DNA of 14,324 nucleotides from Sediminibacterium sp. (GTDB lineage: Bacteria; Bacteroidota; Bacteroidia; Chitinophagales; Chitinophagaceae), in contig JAQBNJ010000170.1 of the NCBI GenBank assembly GCA_028288645.1, forward strand, positions 1 to 14,324, in the 5' to 3' direction. The position numbers and the translations under genes were made by a program. Position 1 is the first letter of the stretch. Every line of letters starts with the position of its first letter. The notes below the pieces were generated by a model that searched no databases, was not told the origin of the DNA, and saw only the letters and a program-made list of their open reading frames with translations. Below are positions 7,725 through 14,324 of the stretch, piece after piece.

Positions 7725-8111
7725 TCACTTCGCTTCAAACCAGATCGGTGTTTCATCTCCCGGCTCTGCATTATAATTGATGAAGAGCTCCTCTCCTTCT
7801 TCAATATCCCGGACAGTTTTAATACGCATCAATTCTTCTTCAAGATCCATTTCGTAGTCGCAGTTGGCTTGATAGGAATGGTTGTACATGGAGAGATACC
7901 CCCATGCGATGCACGCCTTATCGCCTTTTGTGTCACCCCATTCAAAAATGTAATTATACAGGATCGTTTTTTCCACCTCTTTCCTGTCTTTTACGCTTAA
8001 CACCAATACAGGCGATATTTCAATGATCGTGTCTGCAGGAATGCGCTCTGAAGCAAACACACCTTTACCACCTTTGTCTGATGCTGCTATAACTAAAACC
8101 GGTAGTATCAT
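7725..8111 (-). CDS. Small SET-domain protein, putative lysine methyltransferase
   Basis: 128 residues from the ATG at 8111. A longer reading frame reaches an ATG at 8177, but that stretch is one arm and the loop of an inverted repeat, so I reject it. SET features: the opening segment GGKGVFASERIPADTIIE (15-31, S-adenosylmethionine side), the knot motif YNHSYQANCDY (76-86, matching the NHSxxxNC core of SET domains) and the C-terminal GEELFINYN (106-114), whose Tyr is the usual catalytic residue. SET enzymes move a methyl group from S-adenosylmethionine to protein lysine. The protein is little more than the bare domain, and the post-SET cysteine cluster of eukaryotic enzymes is missing. The substrate is unknown. 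Confidence 0.82.
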   Translation of the reverse strand: MILPVLVIAASDKGGKGVFASERIPADTIIEISPVLVLSVKDRKEVEKTILYNYIFEWGDTKGDKACIAWGYLSMYNHSYQANCDYEMDLEEELMRIKTVRDIEEGEELFINYNAEPGDETPIWFEAK

Positions 8112-8120
8112 GAGAGTTGT

Positions 8121-8206
8121 TGAATATTGAACATTGAACAAGGAATTTTGAATTTTGAAGTGGGGGCGGCTCAGCATTCAAAATTCCTTGTTCAATATTC
8201 AATATT
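8121..8206. repeat. Near-perfect 31-bp inverted repeat between divergent genes
   Basis: The right arm 8176-8206 and left arm 8123-8153 match as inverted copies at 30 of 31 positions, with a 22-nt G-rich loop. The arms contain GGAATTTTGAAT and ATTCAAAATTCC. The element fills the divergent gap between the SET-domain and MgtE genes and must affect or carry their promoters. I see no clear -7 box within it. Confidence 0.85.
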
Positions 8207-8236
8207 ACATCGGAATTCCTGATTAAATTGCAGCCT

Positions 8237-9628
8237 ATGTCACTCGAATTAGAACAACCCAACATCTTCGAGCAGTTTGAACAACTGGTAGCGCAGGAAG
8301 ATAAACTGGAGATCCGGGAATTCCTGGACGATCAGAATATCAGTGATGTGGCCGAACTGATCAATGAATACCCTGAATATGAAGCGCAGATCATTGCCAA
8401 TATGGCGATACATCGTGCATCAAGCGTATTCAAGATATTAGACATCGCTCAACAAAAAGATATTATTAAGGAATTGCCGCCAGCTAAAACAGCGGAACTA
8501 TTAAATGAATTACCCGCGGATGACCGTACCGACTTCCTGGAAGAACTTCCCAAAGCCGCGATTCGTGACCTTATTAAATTACTCGACCCCGAAGAAAGAA
8601 AGATCACACTTTCCCTGTTAGGATACCCCGAAGACAGCGTTGGCCGATTGATGACACCCGATTATGTTTACGTGTACCTGCATAATACAGTAAACGATGT
8701 TTTCGAAACCATCCGTAAACATGCGAAGAACAGCGAAACCATCGATGTGATCTATGTGATAGATCAGTTTGGCCAGCTCATCGATGATATCAGGATCCGT
8801 GATGTGATCCTCGCATCCCCTGAAAAAAGAGTGGATGAGATCATTGATGGACGTTATGTTTCTTTAAACGTAAATGACGACCAGGAACATGCGAGCCAGG
8901 TATTTAAAATGAATAACCGCGTGGCTTTACCGGTTATTGATGATAATAATATCCTCCTCGGCATTGTAACGATCGATGATATGTTATGGGTGGCCAATGA
9001 AGAGTTCAGTGAGGATATGCAGAAGATGGGAGGTACAGAAGCATTGAATGAACCTTACCTTGATATTCCATTGATCAAACTTTTCCGCAAACGCGTTGGA
9101 TGGCTGGTGGTTTTATTTCTTGGCGAAATGCTTACTGCAACAGCCATGGGATATTTTGAAGACGAGATCGCAAAAGCCGTGGTGCTTGCACTATTTGTAC
9201 CATTGATCATTTCCAGTGGCGGTAACAGTGGCTCACAGGCTTCAACATTGATCATACAGGCAATGGCTGTTGGCGAGATCACGATCAACGACTGGTGGCG
9301 TGTATTGCGCAGGGAATTGTTGAGCGGCATGTTGCTTGGAACTGTACTAGGTATCATCGGTTTTATACGTGTTGCCGTATGGCACTCAATTGCACCGCAG
9401 CTCTACGGGCCACATTGGATGATGATCGCATCAACTGTTGGATTTTCCCTCGTTGGCGTTGTGCTATGGGGAACTTTATCGGGGTCGATGTTACCTATCT
9501 TTCTTAAAAAATTAGGCGCGGATCCGGCGGTATCTTCTGCACCGTTTGTAGCTACTTTGGTAGATGTGACCGGGCTAATCATCTATTTCAGTTTTGCGTA
9601 TCTATTTCTCTCCGGAATATTATTATAA
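8237..9628 (+). CDS. mgtE: MgtE-family magnesium transporter/channel
   Basis: 463 residues from the ATG at 8237; an in-frame TTG nine bases upstream is less likely as the start. Layout is that of MgtE: an N-terminal helical superhelix (about 15-125, with PPAKTAELLNELPADDRTDF), two CBS domains (about 130-255, including GIVTIDDMLWV), a connecting helix and five transmembrane helices (about 280-463). Pore-region signatures are present: FVPLIISSGGNSGSQAST and GADPAVSSAPFVATLVDVTG, the latter holding the conserved Asp that lines the ion path. The protein takes Mg2+ into the cell; the N and CBS domains sense internal Mg2+ and close the pore. It appears monocistronic, and the next gene rightward belongs to the CRISPR locus. 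Confidence 0.96.
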   Translation: MSLELEQPNIFEQFEQLVAQEDKLEIREFLDDQNISDVAELINEYPEYEAQIIANMAIHRASSVFKILDIAQQKDIIKELPPAKTAELLNELPADDRTDFLEELPKAAIRDLIKLLDPEERKITLSLLGYPEDSVGRLMTPDYVYVYLHNTVNDVFETIRKHAKNSETIDVIYVIDQFGQLIDDIRIRDVILASPEKRVDEIIDGRYVSLNVNDDQEHASQVFKMNNRVALPVIDDNNILLGIVTIDDMLWVANEEFSEDMQKMGGTEALNEPYLDIPLIKLFRKRVGWLVVLFLGEMLTATAMGYFEDEIAKAVVLALFVPLIISSGGNSGSQASTLIIQAMAVGEITINDWWRVLRRELLSGMLLGTVLGIIGFIRVAVWHSIAPQLYGPHWMMIASTVGFSLVGVVLWGTLSGSMLPIFLKKLGADPAVSSAPFVATLVDVTGLIIYFSFAYLFLSGILL

Positions 9629-9842
9629 GTAGGGTATTTTTAGCTTCCCGGCATTGGTACACATGGCATCGTCTGTTGTGTCACCCTCTTGTACGTTCCT
9701 TTCTTATGGCGGCAAAAAACAGTTATTCATAGATAATATTCTAAGAAAAGGGATTATATTTAGTAGAGTTTAGAAATTTCTCCCCCCGAACATATCCTAT
9801 GTTTTAATGTAATGAGTTGCGGTTTGCAGAATCAGCAGGCAA
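9629..9842. other. Intergenic gap with no recognised gene
   Basis: About 214 bp between mgtE and the tracrRNA terminator. The only structure I see is a short hairpin AACATA-TCC-TATGTT (9789-9803) followed by a brief T-run, too weak to call a terminator. The longest plus-strand frame with an ATG (9664) gives 36 codons with no recognisable family. The left border of the CRISPR locus probably lies here. Confidence 0.5.
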
Positions 9843-9843
9843 C

Positions 9844-9916
9844 AAAAAAGCCCCACGGAGTACGCAGGGCTTAAGAATAATCTTCGGCTTATAGCCTTAT
9901 TGTGATAAGCTTTCAG
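9844..9916 (-). ncRNA. tracrRNA of the type II-C CRISPR-Cas system
   Basis: Read on the minus strand from 9916 the parts follow the standard order. The anti-repeat TGAAAGCTTATCACAAT (9915-9899) comes first. A nexus hairpin GGCT-ATA-AGCC (9896-9886) is preceded by AA as in Bacteroidetes II-C tracrRNAs. A small hairpin AAGA-TTAT-TCTT (9884-9873) comes next. The terminator is a 6-bp stem AAGCCC...GGGCTT (9872-9867 with 9853-9848) running into T6 (9849-9844). The RNA pairs with the repeat part of crRNAs, is processed with them by RNase III in known systems, and anchors the guide in Cas9. It can pair with GTTGTGATTTGCTTTCA through 14 Watson-Crick pairs, one G-U and two U-U mismatches forming an internal bulge. 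The 5' end, near 9914-9916, is inferred from the promoter box. Confidence 0.9.
9848..9872 (-). terminator. Rho-independent terminator of the tracrRNA
   Basis: Minus-strand stem AAGCCC (9872-9867) pairs with GGGCTT (9853-9848) around a 13-nt loop. The T-run 9849-9844 starts in the 3' arm and continues past it. In type II systems this hairpin also forms the 3' scaffold of the guide. Confidence 0.88.
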
Positions 9917-9919
9917 AAA

Positions 9920-9927
9920 CAAATATA
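9920..9927 (-). promoter_or_regulatory. -7 box of the tracrRNA promoter
   Basis: Minus strand TATATTTG is a full match to TAnnTTTG. It lies 4 nt before the start of the anti-repeat, so transcription would begin almost exactly at the anti-repeat and give a compact tracrRNA of about 72 nt. The -33 region is only T-rich, without a clean TTTG. Confidence 0.7.
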
Positions 9928-10031
9928 AGACTTAATTATACCATAAAAATAAATCGTGCACAGGTTATACATAAGTACAAACAATCATATATTTAATTTT
10001 TATATGTGAAATATAAAGTATTTTAGGATCT

Positions 10032-10133
10032 TATTCACCTACAAGGCATATATTTACTAAACGTGACAGGGTGGCTGGATAGCAGGTATTCTTTAAGCAC
10101 ACGTTAGATACTTTATTTATGTGTAGGTGAATA
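10032..10133. repeat. Perfect 12-bp inverted repeat flanking a second imperfect stem
   Basis: TATTCACCTACA (10032-10043) and TGTAGGTGAATA (10122-10133) are exact inverted copies. Nested inside, CTAAACGTG (10057-10065) can pair with CACGTTAG (10100-10107) with one bulged A. The right 12-mer ends exactly where the CRISPR-repeat-like sequence begins, so the pair may be a seed and its target rather than, or as well as, a hairpin. By rough counting, an exact 12-mer of this mixed composition is unlikely by chance in under 300 bp. Confidence 0.8.
10049..10056 (+). promoter_or_regulatory. Weak candidate -7 box for the cas9 leader
   Basis: TATATTTA matches five of the six fixed positions of TAnnTTTG; a T-run (10021-10024) lies 24 bp upstream without a true TTTG. 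If used, transcription would begin near 10062 and the cas9 leader would be about 140 nt, containing the repeat-like sequence. The 12-mer at 10032-10043 would then fall between the -33 and -7 boxes. An identical box near 9988 shows that such matches are cheap in this AT-rich stretch. Confidence 0.25.
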
Positions 10134-10179
10134 GTTGTGATTTGCTTTCATCAAACTTTTTGAACTGCTATCCTTTTTT
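10077..10179 (+). terminator. Candidate terminator/attenuator stem enclosing the repeat-like element
   Basis: GGATAGCAG (10077-10085) and CTGCTATCC (10165-10173) are exact 9-bp inverted copies, and T6 (10174-10179) follows the right arm directly, 21 nt before the cas9 ATG. The stem encloses 79 nt, long for an intrinsic terminator. The inner part can fold further through TCAAA-CTT-TTTGA (10151-10163). It overlaps and competes in topology with the 12-bp inverted repeat, so the two folds would form a pseudoknot or alternate. Confidence 0.4.
10134..10150 (+). repeat. Solitary CRISPR-repeat-like sequence upstream of cas9
   Basis: GTTGTGATTTGCTTTCA matches, from memory, the start of type II-C repeats of Bacteroidetes. 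It is identical at 14 of 17 positions to the plus-strand image of the tracrRNA anti-repeat (ATTGTGATAAGCTTTCA, 9899-9915), so as plus-strand RNA it could pair with the tracrRNA much as a crRNA does. There is only one copy in the window and no array. It could be part of a crRNA-like regulatory RNA or the cas9 leader, a relic of an ancestral array end, or, read on the minus strand, a second anti-repeat; the last lacks the AAGG nexus that should follow. Confidence 0.75.
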
Positions 10180-10200
10180 ACTTTACCCAATACTAAAAAA

Positions 10201-13200
10201 ATGGAAAAAATCATTGGACTTGACGTTGGAACAAATTCTATTGGTTGGGCTATCAGAGATACTCACGAAAAGCAAAATCAAATTGTTGCTAAAGGTGTAC
10301 TCACTTTTGATAAGGGTGTAGGCGAAGGAAAATCTGGTGAATTTCCACTGGTACAAAAAAGAACTGAAAGCAGGAGCAAAAGAAGAAACTATCAAGCCGA
10401 AAAATATAGGAAATGGGCATTGTTACAAACCTTGATTGAGCAAAAAATGTGTCCTTTAAGTATCGATGACCTTAATGAATGGAAAACATACACAAAAGGC
10501 ATTGGACGAAAATATCCTCAAAGTGAGTCTTTTATACAATGGCTTCGTTTTGATTTTGATGGAGATGGGAAACCGGATTTTGAAAAGTTAGGTTTTAGCA
10601 AACATGAAAGCTATTATTTATTTAGAAAGTTAGTTATTAGTAATGACCATCTGGATAAAAAAATATTTGCTGACAATCCGTACATCTTAGGCAGAGTACT
10701 TTACCAATTAGTTCAGCGTAGAGGTTACCGAGGTAGAGATGATGAAGATGAAGAAGCAAAAACAATTTTAAAAGGAAGCGAAAAAACTGGAACAAAAGGA
10801 GTTGAGGATATTTCACCATTAATTGAAGAATATAGGACTTTAGGTGCGGCATTATATCATTTAAGTAAAACTAAAAATGAACGTATTCGTAAACGGTATA
10901 ATCTTAGAACAGACTATGAACTGGAGTTAAAAGAAATTTGTCGTGTCCAAAACCTTAATGATTTCATTTACAAAAAACTATGGAAAGCCATAATTTGGCA
11001 ACGTCCCTTGAGAAGTCAAAAAGGGTTGGTTGGATACTGTACTTTGGAAACACCGGTAAAAAATACTGCCAATAAGTTTATAAAAGCAGGTAAAAAGAGA
11101 TGTCCTCTAAGTCACCCACTTTACGAAGAATTCAGGACATGGGTTTTTATTAATAATTTAAAAATACAATTACCGGAAAATGTAAACAAGGCTACTACCT
11201 TAAAAGAAAACATTTACCCGCTTTTTTATAAATCTTCCCGAGATTTCAAACTAAGTAGTATTAATAAAGAGTTACGAAAACTCAATGGTAATATTTTATC
11301 AAAACACAGGAAAGGCGGGAAAAACAAAGAAGATGATACTAAGGTCATATCCTGCACTTTACTCAATAGTTTAAAAAACGTTTTAGGCAATGACTGGAAG
11401 GATAAATATGGTTGGTCCGAATCTCTCTTTGATCAACCAAAAACTTGTAAATATTCTTTTGAAGACATATGGCATATACTTTTTACTTTCGATTCAAAAG
11501 AAAAGCTTAAAGAGTTTGCGCTAAATAAATTATTATTAAGTGACGATATTGCTGAAGATTTTTCAAAAATTAAACTACAGCAGGGTTATGCAACGCTTAG
11601 TTTATCTGCTATAAAGAAAATATTACCGTATTTATACCAAGGTTTTATTTATAGCGAAGCAGTTTATCTAGCCAATCTTCACAAGGTAATAGGTAATGAT
11701 GTAAAAATTGACACTGATTTAGTGAACACCTTATCGATTGAAATCGAAAAAATAATTCGTCAGCAAACCCATGACAGGCAATTAATCAACGTTGTCAATA
11801 ACCTGATAAGCGACAAACTAAATAGTGACCTACCATTCAGTACGGATTCAAAATACACATTAACAGATGATGATAAAAACGCCATTATAGAAAAAATAAT
11901 TTCTGTATTTGGAATAGCAACCTGGAATATCAAAACTGAAAAAGAAAAACAAACAAATTTGGAATACGTAAGTGGTCAGTATTTACAATTTTTACAAACC
12001 TATAGAATTTCAAAAAATGGATCTCCCTACACAAAAACAGGAAGTTTACACGATAGGATTTTTGATTATCTAAAAGACACATATAATGTTCCGGAAGGAA
12101 ATAAAAAAAATCTATGGCACCCATCCGAGCAGGAAACTTATGAACAAGCCACTATAAAAAATGGTGTTCCGGTTTTAGGCAAGCCCCAACCCATAAGCAA
12201 TGGTTTTAAAAACCCTATGGCACTTAAAACTTTGCACAAATTAAGAAGGTTGATAAATTACTTATTACAGGAAGGAAAAATAGATGAAGACACCAGGGTT
12301 GTTATTGAAATCGCAAGAGAGTTAAATGATGCTAACAGAAGAAAAGCAATCGAAAAATGGCAAAAAGACAGAGAAAAAGAAAATAATGATTATAAAAAAA
12401 TTATCGATGAGATTAATGAAGAATGCAAAACCAATTTTGATAGAGAAGACAAAACCCTCGTTGATAAAATAAGGTTGTGGAAAGAACAGAATATGCGTTG
12501 CTTATATACAGGCAACCTGATAAACATGTGCGATTTATTTAATGGTATTAAATATGATCTTGAGCATACGGTTCCCGCCAGTATGAGCTTTGACAATGAA
12601 CTCAAAAACTTAACAATTGCAACAACAAAATATAACAGAGATATAAAGAGTAACAGAATTCCGTTTGATTGCCCCAACTATGATAATGAAAAAACAATTG
12701 GCGGCCTTGTATGCACATCAATTCTTTCAACGTTAGAATTAATATTTGGAAGCATAGATATAGAAGAAAAAATAGTAAAAGGCAAAATTGAACGGATAGT
12801 TAGTTCTGAAAGAACAGATCAGATATTAAGTCTGATAGATTTTTGGAATAATGAGTCTAAAAAGGCTACCACAAAAGATAGAAAAGACTATTGTATTCAA
12901 CAAAGACATCGATATAAATTCGACCTGGAATATTGGCGTAAGAAATTAGAGACATTTACGATTAAAGAATACAAAATAGGCTGGAGAAACAGCCAGTTGA
13001 AAGATACTCAAATCGTCACTAAATATGCCTTGCCATATTTAAAAACTGTTTTTACGAAAGTAGAAGTGCAAAAAGGGTCTGTTACTGATGATTTCAGAAA
13101 AATTTATAAAATACAACCTCGCTTAGAAAAAAAGAAAAGGAATAAGCACAGCCATCATGCTGTTGATGCTACTGTTCTTACTTTAATACCGCCTGCCGCA

Positions 13201-14324
13201 ATAAGAGACAAAATTTTATTAAGATATAATGAAGCAAAAGATCAGAACCTACCTTATCATGAGTCTGTAAGACAATGGCCAGACTTTGAAGGCAAAACAA
13301 TTAAGAATTGGATTGAAGATGAAATTTTAATCAACTTTCAACCAGAATACCGGACAATTGCTGACACTTACAAAAATGTCCGTAAACGCGGCAAACAACA
13401 GTTTGTAAAAGAAAAGAAAGATCAAAAATGGCATTACAAATTGGATGACTCAGGCAAAAAAATACCAATCGTAGCTCAAGGGGATACAATAAGAGGTCAA
13501 TTACATAAAGAAACCTTTTTTGCAGCTATTAAACAACCACTCTACAAGCAAGTAGATAATAAATTCATTCCTGAAACTGATGGGCAGGGAAATTTTATTT
13601 TTCAACCCAATGAGAAAAGAGGTGATAACATTTTTATTGCTACAAAAGTCTTTTTAACTGATTTCGAAAAAATCGAAGATTTAGAAATCATTATCGACCC
13701 TAACTTAAGGCAATATTTAAAAGAAGAACTAGTACGAAGGCAAACAGATGGGAAGACTTTTGCTCAATCAATAGCTGAACCGATATGGGCTTTCGGAAAA
13801 AGTATTGATAAAAATGGATTTACAATACATCCCCTTAGACACATCCGTTGTAAAGTCAAAAGCGGAGGGGGTGGATTTCTCAACAATCCCGCAAGCATTA
13901 AATCTTTTAAAGCATACGTTTCAAAAAAATCATATAAGCAAGTTATCTATGCGCAAAATGGAGAAACCAGTATTTGTGCACTCTATCAATCAATTGAGAA
14001 TGAAGAATTAATTCGCGAAATAGTTCCCTATTCAATCCTTGATATTTCTAAAACAGAAAACAAAACCAGTTTAGAAGATGCAGTAGAAAAGAATTTTGAA
14101 AAAACAATAAAGAAGGTTAAACATTTGATTCCTTTGTATTCTACGCTTAAAATAAATCAAAAAGTGCTTTTTATAGAAGATAATATTGAAGAATTAAAAA
14201 CAATGTCAATCAAAGAATTAAGTTCTCGTTTATACTTAATCTCAAAATTTGAGGATGGCAGAATTTCCTTTAAGCACCACCTTAATTCCATGCCAGAAGA
14301 TGAATTAAAAATAGAAATGAAACG
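10201..14324 (+). CDS. cas9: Cas9 endonuclease, type II-C, 3' end outside the window
   Basis: Open from the ATG at 10201 to the window edge: 1374 codons and two bases without a stop. RNA-guided DNA endonuclease. RuvC-I is IIGLDVGTNSIGWAI with catalytic D8. An Arg/Lys-rich bridge helix follows at about 52-75 (KRTESRSKRRNYQAEKYRK), then a long recognition lobe. RuvC-II is VVIEIARELN with E703. HNH is YDLEHTVPASMSFDNE with H789 as general base and metal-site N812. RuvC-III is HSHHAVDA with H986 and D989. The C-terminal part after about 1090 (GDTIRGQLHKETFFAAI) starts the guide- and PAM-binding region. All nuclease residues are intact, so both strands should be cut. The size exceeds the usual 1000-1100 residues of compact II-C enzymes but fits the large Bacteroidetes branch. 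The sequence is much richer in A+T than the genes to its left, suggesting transfer. No Shine-Dalgarno sequence is seen before the ATG. Confidence 0.96.
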   Translation, partial: MEKIIGLDVGTNSIGWAIRDTHEKQNQIVAKGVLTFDKGVGEGKSGEFPLVQKRTESRSKRRNYQAEKYRKWALLQTLIEQKMCPLSIDDLNEWKTYTKGIGRKYPQSESFIQWLRFDFDGDGKPDFEKLGFSKHESYYLFRKLVISNDHLDKKIFADNPYILGRVLYQLVQRRGYRGRDDEDEEAKTILKGSEKTGTKGVEDISPLIEEYRTLGAALYHLSKTKNERIRKRYNLRTDYELELKEICRVQNLNDFIYKKLWKAIIWQRPLRSQKGLVGYCTLETPVKNTANKFIKAGKKRCPLSHPLYEEFRTWVFINNLKIQLPENVNKATTLKENIYPLFYKSSRDFKLSSINKELRKLNGNILSKHRKGGKNKEDDTKVISCTLLNSLKNVLGNDWKDKYGWSESLFDQPKTCKYSFEDIWHILFTFDSKEKLKEFALNKLLLSDDIAEDFSKIKLQQGYATLSLSAIKKILPYLYQGFIYSEAVYLANLHKVIGNDVKIDTDLVNTLSIEIEKIIRQQTHDRQLINVVNNLISDKLNSDLPFSTDSKYTLTDDDKNAIIEKIISVFGIATWNIKTEKEKQTNLEYVSGQYLQFLQTYRISKNGSPYTKTGSLHDRIFDYLKDTYNVPEGNKKNLWHPSEQETYEQATIKNGVPVLGKPQPISNGFKNPMALKTLHKLRRLINYLLQEGKIDEDTRVVIEIARELNDANRRKAIEKWQKDREKENNDYKKIIDEINEECKTNFDREDKTLVDKIRLWKEQNMRCLYTGNLINMCDLFNGIKYDLEHTVPASMSFDNELKNLTIATTKYNRDIKSNRIPFDCPNYDNEKTIGGLVCTSILSTLELIFGSIDIEEKIVKGKIERIVSSERTDQILSLIDFWNNESKKATTKDRKDYCIQQRHRYKFDLEYWRKKLETFTIKEYKIGWRNSQLKDTQIVTKYALPYLKTVFTKVEVQKGSVTDDFRKIYKIQPRLEKKKRNKHSHHAVDATVLTLIPPAAIRDKILLRYNEAKDQNLPYHESVRQWPDFEGKTIKNWIEDEILINFQPEYRTIADTYKNVRKRGKQQFVKEKKDQKWHYKLDDSGKKIPIVAQGDTIRGQLHKETFFAAIKQPLYKQVDNKFIPETDGQGNFIFQPNEKRGDNIFIATKVFLTDFEKIEDLEIIIDPNLRQYLKEELVRRQTDGKTFAQSIAEPIWAFGKSIDKNGFTIHPLRHIRCKVKSGGGGFLNNPASIKSFKAYVSKKSYKQVIYAQNGETSICALYQSIENEELIREIVPYSILDISKTENKTSLEDAVEKNFEKTIKKVKHLIPLYSTLKINQKVLFIEDNIEELKTMSIKELSSRLYLISKFEDGRISFKHHLNSMPEDELKIEMK

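Noticed and set aside
8112..8177. N-terminal extension of the SET-domain gene to the ATG at 8177.
   Set aside because: The extension is translated from the loop and arm of an inverted repeat; the SET fold starts soon after the ATG at 8111.
9664..9774. 36-codon frame starting with ATG at 9664.
   Set aside because: Short, no family resemblance, and no promoter or ribosome site; composition is that of intergenic DNA.
10013..10116. 9-bp inverted match ATAAAGTAT (10013-10021) with ATACTTTAT (10108-10116), a possible longer extension of the seed-target match.
   Set aside because: It is not colinear with the 12-bp match and is pure low-complexity A/T with one G or C, so chance is the better explanation.
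9629..10200. A CRISPR array upstream of cas9.
   Set aside because: Only one repeat-like copy plus the tracrRNA anti-repeat are present, with no regular repeat-spacer pattern; the array must be outside the window.
10127..10321. 64-codon plus-strand reading frame overlapping the cas9 start.
   Set aside because: It overlaps cas9 in another frame, has no recognisable family and crosses the repeat-like element.
13805..14011. 68-codon plus-strand frame inside cas9.
   Set aside because: The cas9 frame is open through this stretch with recognisable family sequence, so this is a shadow frame.

Overview
The window looks like part of a chromosome from a Bacteroidota (Bacteroidetes) bacterium, plausibly near the Chitinophagaceae. 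The evidence is indirect. Three -7 boxes fit the Bacteroidetes TAnnTTTG form, there are no clear Shine-Dalgarno sequences, intergenic gaps carry palindromic repeats of kinds I associate with this phylum, and the Cas9 and tracrRNA are of the large type II-C kind common there. No rRNA, tRNA, insertion sequence or CRISPR array is visible.

Layout. Positions 1-313 are the 3' end of a GH37 trehalase gene. A palindromic repeat and two minus-strand genes follow: a four-helix membrane protein of unknown function (446-874) and a secreted DUF5077/DUF3472/FKBP-type protein (977-2632). From 2845 to 7565 there is a complete tripartite efflux cassette: TetR repressor, HlyD/EmrA-type adaptor, DHA2/EmrB-type transporter and TolC-like outer membrane channel. 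Its promoter (-33 TTTG, 19-bp spacer, -7 TAATTTTG) is overlapped by two inverted repeats that look like TetR operators. A small SET-domain protein (7725-8111, minus) and an MgtE-type Mg2+ transporter (8237-9628, plus) diverge from a near-perfect 31-bp inverted repeat.

From about 9840 to the right edge lies the start of a type II-C CRISPR-Cas locus. A compact tracrRNA is encoded on the minus strand (9844-9916) with anti-repeat, nexus hairpin, second hairpin and Rho-independent terminator. A large AT-rich cas9 starts at 10201 and is still open at the window end after 1374 codons, with all RuvC and HNH catalytic residues in place. The array and cas1/cas2 must lie outside the window.

The most interesting part is the 274-bp gap between the tracrRNA promoter and cas9. 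It holds a solitary 17-nt CRISPR-repeat-like sequence (10134-10150) that can pair with the tracrRNA anti-repeat. The 12 nt just 5' of it, where a type II crRNA seed would sit, are perfectly complementary to a site 80-100 bp upstream (10032-10043), next to a weak promoter-like box. A second 9-bp inverted repeat followed at once by T6 brackets the element and ends before the cas9 start. Together these suggest a crRNA-like or attenuator-type autoregulator of cas9. This is inference, but it is testable.
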